Positions 58,362-64,000 of a stretch of 64,000 bases of DNA are shown here, one piece after another; positions within the stretch are counted from its first letter, which is position 1, and each line of letters opens with the position of its first letter. The notes under the pieces were generated by a model that saw nothing but the letters and a program-made list of their open reading frames with translations, was not told the origin of the DNA and did no database searches. Source of the stretch: Mycobacterium aquaticum. Lineage in GTDB: Bacteria; Actinomycetota; Actinomycetes; Mycobacteriales; Mycobacteriaceae. The stretch spans positions 1 through 64,000 of the forward strand of contig NZ_MVHF01000036.1 of assembly GCF_002086485.1 (NCBI RefSeq). The letters are read 5' to 3'. The position numbers and the translations under genes are program-made.

Positions 58362-58520
58362 GTGTATCTCCTTAGTCGGAAATGGCAGAATTTGTGTTTG
58401 CTGTCCGCAATTCGAAGTCTAGTGGCGGGTTATGCCACTGCAACGGTCAAAAGAAATTGGCTGAAAAAATCTTTGACCCCCTCTTTGTGTCCACCGCACA
58501 GGATCGTGTTCGCCTGCTCG

Positions 58521-59702
58521 TCATCGCGGATCCGGAAGTACCCGTACCACCGTTCCGTAGCGGGGCTGCCCGCCGTCCCCCTGGCCGTCACGGCCTCCCA
58601 TCGCGCCCACCGGTGCACCGGCCATGCCGGTGCTACCGGATGCCGGCACGGCACCGGTCGGTGTGCTCGCCGACGCCGGCACCACCGTGGTGTTCGTCGT
58701 CGCATTGTTCTGGGTGCCGGCCGCCCATGTCGCCGGCACCGACAATCCACCGATGCTGCCGCCGCGGCCCACAGCCGCGGACACCGGGCCCGCGCCGCCA
58801 CTGACCAGGCCGCCACCGCCGCCGCCCAGTGCCGACAGGGCGCCCGTCGGCGCGGCGGTGACACCAGAGGCGTTGACGGCACTGGTCAATGCGGGGTTGT
58901 TCAGTGCCCCCATGAGTGGGCTCAGCAGCGATTGAAACTGGCCCATGCTCTGCAGTGGCGCCGTAGCCGGTTGGGAAAACCCTTGCAGCGCTTGCGGAAT
59001 CATACTCATGAACTGAGGCCCCATGGTGAGCATGGACTGGGCATCGATGTTCCCGGGCATCGAGCTGGTTTGCAGGCTCGCGTTGGCCACTTTCTGGCTG
59101 GCGTTGCCGGCGGCCTTGCCGCCCGCTTCGGAGACCGCCAAGCCCTGCGCCGCCAGCCCGGCCGGGTTGGTGTTCGGCGGCGGGGGGATGAACGGGGTGG
59201 CCGCAAGACCACTGGACACCCCCGCGGCGTCGGCCGAATAGCCGTAGAGCACCGTGGCGTCCTGCACCCACATCTCGTCGTACGCCGCGATGGTGGCCGC
59301 GATCGCGGCGGTGTTCACCCCGAAAAAGTTGGTGGCGATGAGGGTCTGCAGGGTATTGCGGTTGGCTTCGATGACCGCCGGCGGAACCACTCCGGCCCGG
59401 GCAGTCTCGAACACCGCCGCGGCCTGAGTTGCGGCCACACCTGCGGCCTCCGACTGCGCCGCGGTGGCCAAGATCCACACCACGTACGGTGCGGCCGCGG
59501 TAGCCATCGACAGTGAAGACGGTCCTTGCCAGGAGGTTGTCAGCAGAGCATCGACGACCGCCTGATAGGCCGCTCCGACGCTGCCGAGTTCGGCGGCCAG
59601 TGTGTGCCACGCCGTCGCGGCCGCGACCATGGGGCCCGAACCGGGTCCGGCGTACATCCGGCCAGAGTTGATCTCCGGGGGAAGACCACCGTAATCAGTC
59701 AT
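58521..59702 (-). CDS. PPE family protein
   Basis: The 393-aa product starts MTDYGGLPPEINSGRMYAGP, with Pro-Pro-Glu at residues 8-10. The ~180-residue PPE domain contains the WxG motif SWQGPSS near 57. The C-terminal part is Ala/Gly/Pro-rich and disordered, with no PGRS or SVP-type repeats evident. It should form a dimer with the PE protein encoded 35 bases upstream and be recognised by EspG. The 159-base gap to esxB (58362-58520) holds no gene. Confidence 0.92.
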   Translation of the reverse strand: MTDYGGLPPEINSGRMYAGPGSGPMVAAATAWHTLAAELGSVGAAYQAVVDALLTTSWQGPSSLSMATAAAPYVVWILATAAQSEAAGVAATQAAAVFETARAGVVPPAVIEANRNTLQTLIATNFFGVNTAAIAATIAAYDEMWVQDATVLYGYSADAAGVSSGLAATPFIPPPPNTNPAGLAAQGLAVSEAGGKAAGNASQKVANASLQTSSMPGNIDAQSMLTMGPQFMSMIPQALQGFSQPATAPLQSMGQFQSLLSPLMGALNNPALTSAVNASGVTAAPTGALSALGGGGGGLVSGGAGPVSAAVGRGGSIGGLSVPATWAAGTQNNATTNTTVVPASASTPTGAVPASGSTGMAGAPVGAMGGRDGQGDGGQPRYGTVVRVLPDPR

Positions 59703-59737
59703 CAGTCAGTCAGTCAGATCGAAGATTCGCCTGTCGC

Positions 59738-60034
59738 CTACATCGACGCCAGAATGTTGAGCGCTTCGGTGCCTTCATAGCTGCCGGCCCCGGCGCTCAT
59801 CGTGGCCACGAACATCTCGTTGACCACGGTGGCCACCCCACCTGCCGCCTGGTACACCCCGCCATGGGTGGCAAACGACAGTGCGAGCAGCGCGGAGGTC
59901 GGGTCGGCCGCCGGAGGCAAAACCCCGGTGGTCGGAGCGGCGACGGCGCCATTGGCCGCCGTCATGGTTGAGCCGAGCGCCTGCAGTTCACCGGCGGTTG
60001 CCAGCATTGCTGCGGGACTGGTGTTGACAAACAT
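59738..60034 (-). CDS. PE family protein with a divergent PE motif
   Basis: The 98-aa product (MFVNTSPAAMLATAGELQAL...) has the PE helical hairpin and, near the C terminus, GAGSYEGTEALN with the YxxxE secretion signal (Y-E-G-T-E). The Pro-Glu pair near residue 8 is replaced by Pro-Ala, so the name-giving motif is incomplete. It is a short PE domain with no extension, encoded next to PPE and downstream of eccC. Confidence 0.88.
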   Translation of the reverse strand: MFVNTSPAAMLATAGELQALGSTMTAANGAVAAPTTGVLPPAADPTSALLALSFATHGGVYQAAGGVATVVNEMFVATMSAGAGSYEGTEALNILASM

Positions 60035-60103
60035 GATTTCCTCCCGACGTCACGATGTGGAACTCAGCATAACGGCGGTCTAGAAGTTGCGCCGCAGCCA
60101 AAA

Positions 60104-63100
60104 TCAAGCATTCTCAATACCCACCGGAACCCATCCGACCTGCACGTATGATCCCGATCCACCGGTACCCATCAAGAATCCGCGTCCTTGCGGCATCGGG
60201 TGGCCTTTCCACCTTCCGCGGACAAACCCTTCGTCGGGATCTGAATCCATCACCAGCAAATCTGTGTTTGCCTGCATCATTGTTGCTAGCAGCGGATCGC
60301 GTCCTGCCACGCTCATCCAGCCACCGAATTGACGCGAGTAAATGATGTGGAGTCCGACATCGTCGGCGGCGTTTGCTGCTTCCGTCAACGGAGTGAACAC
60401 GTGGTTGTAGCCGGACGGCAGCCGCTCGGCATCATCGATCACCAGGAAGATCTCCGGGCCCGTCCAGGACTTCTCGAACGTGGCGTCAATCCCGAGGTCG
60501 GCCTGGGGAAGCCGGTCGGCGAGAACCTTGCTCAGACGCTCGGCCAGCTGCCCGGTGGTGTCGGTGCGGTAGGAGAACGCCTCCACGTAGCTGTCGTCGA
60601 GCACCCGCAGCAGCTCACGGCCCGGACTGATCAGCCAGACCTGCGCCGAGGGCCGGGTGTCGTCAGCAGCCCGCACCGCTGTCGACGAGCCGGGCGCATA
60701 GATCCGGCCGATCTCGCTCATGATCGCCGCACATGTCGTAGTGCGACCACACTGCCGGCTGCCGGTGATCACCAGGAACGGCGAACGACCGTCGTCCAGC
60801 CCCACCGGCAGGGAGAACTCGTTGACTGCCCACACCGCGCCACGGTGCTGATGGGCGGCAGCGGACTGGCGCAACTGGGCGAGCTCGACGCGAGTGGGAA
60901 GCTGGCGCACCCGCGGGGCAGGCCGGTACCCCTCGGCCAGCTGCGACACCCTTGCCACCACGCTCTGCGCTTCGAACACCCGATCCCCGGTGCCGCGTAG
61001 CGCCGGGCGCGCCATCATGGTGTGCAGGCCGACCTCATCCCACCCTTCTCGCAGATAGTTCTGCTTGACCATGCCGCGGCCCGGGCGGTTACTGGGTACC
61101 TTCTTGGCTTCCGAGGATTTCACCAGCCTCACGGCCGTCTCGTCGGCCTTCAACTCGATACGGCCCTCGTTGAAGAGGTCACGCATCTGGGGCGACAACT
61201 CCTGGGGCTTGCTCACCGCAACCACTACGTGGATACCGAAACTGCCGCCTTCGCGGATCAACTTGTTGATCTCGTCGACGAGAATCTCCTTGCCGCGGAA
61301 CGTCGACGCGGGGTCTGAGAGCGCCGCGAAGTTGTCGACGACCAAATAGACGTCACCGAACCGGTCCTGGGCCACCGGATCGTCGACGGCCTGGTCCCCC
61401 GCCTGCCGGCGCAGAGCCGCTTTGCGGTTACGGAACTCCTCCATGGAGGTCACACCCCACTCGAGGAATCCACGGCGACGCAGTGTCAGCAGTTCCAGCA
61501 GTTCTGCGACCGTTCGTCGAATGGCGTCTTCTTCCAGCATGGTCGCCACCCGGCCCACATGCGGGAAATCGCGCACGCTCACCAGGGAGGTGCCCGAGAA
61601 CGCCAGCACGTAGAACTGCACCTGCTCGGGCGTATGGGTCATCGCCGCGGCGCAGATAAGGTCCACCAGCGCGGTGGTCTTGCCCGATCCCTGACCACCC
61701 AGCACCATCAAATTGCCTGTGCCATCAGCCAATAGCGGTTGCTGATCCTGCTTGAACGGCCGGTCGATGACACCGATCGGAAACACCAGGTCGGGCTGGG
61801 CAGCATAGCGCTCATCCCACGGCCGGCCCAGATACATCTCCACGACCTCGTCGATCGTGTTCGGTTTGTCCAATGGCGGACCGAACAACCGATGCGGTTC
61901 AAACGGTATCGCGCGCAGCTGGTCGATGATGACTTCACCGACCTTGGGCTTACGAATGGCCCCATCATCGTTGTCCGTCGACGGCTGGCTGTCGGCCTCG
62001 GCGGACGGCGCGGGCACGTCATCCACGGGCTCACTGGGCTCATCGACGATGATCGGCGACACCGTGAACAGCTGCGGCTCAAAGTATTCCAACGAGCCCG
62101 TCGACAGCTCGGCATCGCCGTCGTCATCCTTGACCGCGCCAGGCTTGCGGTAGTCGCGCCACATGTACTCGAACTGAATCTTGGTCAGATCCTCCCCCAG
62201 GCCAACCCGCAGATACCCCAGTCCCTTCTTGTTCGGCAGGTTCGCCGACGCCGGCACCCCGGAGGCCGCCGCACTCGCCGGTGAGTTGGTTCGCAACGCC
62301 AACCGATAACCAATATTGGTCGTCAGCTTGTCAGCACGGGAGTCCACCTCCTGGCTGGCCAGCAGAAGATGCACCCACAACGAGCGGCCCTGGCGCACGA
62401 TCTGGTCGAAGATGATCGGCAAGTTCAGGTCCATCTTGAAGCCCTCGGTGAACTCGTCGACCACAACGAACAACCGCGGCATCGCATCCAGCTGAGGACC
62501 GTTGGGATTGCGGGCGTATTCGATGCGCCGACGGTTGTAGTCCTCAGCATCAATCGCATTGACCGAATCACACATCGCCTTGCGTCGGGCGATCTCCCCG
62601 AACATCGCATCGACAAACCGGCCCAGCTGCGTCTGGTCACCTTCCAGGTCGGTCATGACGCACGACACGTGAGGCGCCCCGGTGAACGGTTTCACACCCG
62701 CCCCGCCCTTGAAATCAGCGAGAACCAGCTGCAGATTCTCCGGCGGGTGACCCAGAATCAGACTGAGCAGGAACGTTTTCAGTCCCTCAGTCTTGCCGGA
62801 CCCCGTCGTGCCCACCATGATCCCGTGCGGGCCCGCACCAGTCTCCTTGATGTCGAGTACGAGCAGCTCCCCGGTATCTGCTCGCGTCCCGTACGGAGCT
62901 TTCATCCGGTCCTCGGACACGATGTCCCTGCGCGGACCCCACGACGCGTTGAAGTCGATGTTCGCCGGGTCACTCACCCCCCAGTACCCGCACACGTCGC
63001 GCGCCGGACCGTTGCCCAGATCCTCAGCGACATCAATCATTTCGTACGCCTCTGACAGCCGCAGCCGCGCCATGCCCAGCGCGAAGTTCTCCGCGTCCTC

Positions 63101-64000
63101 ACGGTCCATCTGATCAGCGCGGGCGAAGAACGTCGGCTCGTTGTCGAGCTCGGGGGCGAAGGTGTTGAGATCCCGCGGGACCGCGTCGATGTCCCCGACC
63201 GGACTCACCCGCAGTAGTCGATGCGGATTGGCACTCGTGGGCACCTGGCCGCGCAAGTCGAAGACCGTTACCCCCTCGACGCCATCAGGATTGATCAACG
63301 AGCTCCACGCGGCCCCATCGGACACGTCGCTGATGATCACCGTGTGCGGCAACGGCCGGATCTGATCCTTGGCCGCGCCGTGGCGCGGATTGAACCGCTC
63401 CCGGCCCTGCAGAACTGCACTGTATTGCGCATCGTAGAAGTCCCGCACCGACGGGTAGACCATCCGCAAACCGCCGGCGGCGTCCTGGACGCGGCTGTCG
63501 GCGACATGGGGCAGCCACTTGAGCCAATCCCACTCCTCGATGTCGTCGGTGATCGCGATCAACTGCAGATGATCAGGCCCATGAGAAAACACCATCTGGC
63601 ACACCATGGCCCGCATCAACGCCAGCACCCGTTCACGATCGCCATCCAGCCGCCAGCCCGGCTCGACGAGCAGCGAAATCAGCGCCGGCGTTCCATAGGT
63701 GACCTGCTGTGCACGAACGAACTCCTGCAACGCAACACCCGTCGCGGGCTCCATCTCGATATCGGTCGGCATGTCGGCCGGCTCGTTGAAGGACACCGCT
63801 TGCGCCTGCTTCAACGACGTCATTCCCACACCCACCCGGACCACGCCGAACCAGGTATCCCGGCCGGCCGGGCTGCGTTCCCACATCCTGCGGCCACCGA
63901 GCGCGGCTTCCAGCGTCGGCGTCGGCGGGTGATACCACCGGAAGTTCTCATCCAGATCATCTGCGGCCCGGTCCGAATCGCGGCGCAGCTGATCAAGCTT
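60104..64000 (-). CDS. eccC: ESX secretion FtsK/SpoIIIE-type ATPase EccC, 5' end outside the window
   Basis: The frame is open to the right edge (1298 aa visible), so the N terminus with the membrane segments is missing. The upstream codons read DENFRWYHPPTPTLEAALGG, normal EccC sequence, so the Met at 63886 is internal. Three ATPase units are present: Walker A VGTTGSGKTEGLKTF near 62.8 kb, LGGQGSGKTTALVDL near 61.7 kb and a degenerate TGSRQCGRTTTCAA near 60.75 kb. EccCa and EccCb are fused, as in ESX-2 to ESX-5 but not ESX-1. It is the motor that binds the EsxB-type signal and drives secretion. Confidence 0.95.
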   Translation of the reverse strand, partial: KLDQLRRDSDRAADDLDENFRWYHPPTPTLEAALGGRRMWERSPAGRDTWFGVVRVGVGMTSLKQAQAVSFNEPADMPTDIEMEPATGVALQEFVRAQQVTYGTPALISLLVEPGWRLDGDRERVLALMRAMVCQMVFSHGPDHLQLIAITDDIEEWDWLKWLPHVADSRVQDAAGGLRMVYPSVRDFYDAQYSAVLQGRERFNPRHGAAKDQIRPLPHTVIISDVSDGAAWSSLINPDGVEGVTVFDLRGQVPTSANPHRLLRVSPVGDIDAVPRDLNTFAPELDNEPTFFARADQMDREDAENFALGMARLRLSEAYEMIDVAEDLGNGPARDVCGYWGVSDPANIDFNASWGPRRDIVSEDRMKAPYGTRADTGELLVLDIKETGAGPHGIMVGTTGSGKTEGLKTFLLSLILGHPPENLQLVLADFKGGAGVKPFTGAPHVSCVMTDLEGDQTQLGRFVDAMFGEIARRKAMCDSVNAIDAEDYNRRRIEYARNPNGPQLDAMPRLFVVVDEFTEGFKMDLNLPIIFDQIVRQGRSLWVHLLLASQEVDSRADKLTTNIGYRLALRTNSPASAAASGVPASANLPNKKGLGYLRVGLGEDLTKIQFEYMWRDYRKPGAVKDDDGDAELSTGSLEYFEPQLFTVSPIIVDEPSEPVDDVPAPSAEADSQPSTDNDDGAIRKPKVGEVIIDQLRAIPFEPHRLFGPPLDKPNTIDEVVEMYLGRPWDERYAAQPDLVFPIGVIDRPFKQDQQPLLADGTGNLMVLGGQGSGKTTALVDLICAAAMTHTPEQVQFYVLAFSGTSLVSVRDFPHVGRVATMLEEDAIRRTVAELLELLTLRRRGFLEWGVTSMEEFRNRKAALRRQAGDQAVDDPVAQDRFGDVYLVVDNFAALSDPASTFRGKEILVDEINKLIREGGSFGIHVVVAVSKPQELSPQMRDLFNEGRIELKADETAVRLVKSSEAKKVPSNRPGRGMVKQNYLREGWDEVGLHTMMARPALRGTGDRVFEAQSVVARVSQLAEGYRPAPRVRQLPTRVELAQLRQSAAAHQHRGAVWAVNEFSLPVGLDDGRSPFLVITGSRQCGRTTTCAAIMSEIGRIYAPGSSTAVRAADDTRPSAQVWLISPGRELLRVLDDSYVEAFSYRTDTTGQLAERLSKVLADRLPQADLGIDATFEKSWTGPEIFLVIDDAERLPSGYNHVFTPLTEAANAADDVGLHIIYSRQFGGWMSVAGRDPLLATMMQANTDLLVMDSDPDEGFVRGRWKGHPMPQGRGFLMGTGGSGSYVQVGWVPVGIENA

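Overview
The window is a high-GC actinobacterial sequence, almost certainly a large self-transmissible mycobacterial (Mycobacterium/Mycolicibacterium) plasmid. The evidence is a plasmid-type ESX (type VII secretion) locus next to a conjugative type IV secretion locus and a very long MobF-type relaxase, the combination known from pRAW-like mycobacterial conjugative plasmids. The first ~140 bases are C/G homopolymer that looks like a contig-end artefact. The right edge cuts through eccC, so the locus continues beyond the window.

Layout. (1) 0.1-23 kb: an accessory region of small, mostly unrecognised plus-strand genes (a DUF932 protein, an NrdH redoxin, a DnaB N-domain protein, a secreted trypsin-like protease and many hypotheticals). 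Six of the cassettes have the same plan: a conserved, strongly self-complementary leader of about 330-390 bp, then a gene, often closed by a GC-rich hairpin. The leader family (4.2, 6.2, 7.3, 19.4, 20.5 and 21.6 kb) keeps nested stems whose paired arms change together from copy to copy. It is the most striking unexplained structure here. (2) Insertions in that region: an IS110-family element directly behind one leader (7.6-8.9 kb), and a lower-GC block at 9.7-19.2 kb with a Tn554-like tnpA-tnpB-tnpC trio followed by probable defence genes (an ApeA-like HEPN protein and a 1063-aa PD-(D/E)xK nuclease with TPR/HEAT-like repeats). (3) 22.7-30 kb: an HNH-like protein, an HTH protein, a G-poor intergenic stretch that is the best oriT candidate, and the 1932-aa relaxase-helicase. 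(4) 30-36.5 kb, minus strand: a winged-helix (replication-initiator-like) protein, a possible Imm61 immunity protein and neighbours, then a tightly overlapping VirD4-type coupling protein operon. (5) 36.5-44.7 kb, plus strand: the mating-pore operon (small membrane proteins, TcpC/VirB8-like, VirB4-like ATPase, VirB6-like channel protein). (6) 44.7-64 kb, minus strand: a second ApeA-like protein with two unknown genes, then eccA, eccE, mycP, eccD, espI, espG, esxA, esxB, PPE, PE and eccC.

How it fits together: the HTH protein, relaxase and oriT region would process the DNA, the VirD4-like protein would pass it to the TcpC/VirB4/VirB6 channel, and the ESX locus would supply the type VII machine that such plasmids are known to need for mating. 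If transfer proceeds leftward from the oriT candidate, the whole leader-cassette region enters the recipient first, and its plus-strand genes would be templated by the transferred strand. That would suit early-expressed leading-region functions. Three genes (0.4, 2.6 and 48 kb) are each broken by what looks like a single missing base in GC-rich sequence, so residual sequencing errors are likely.
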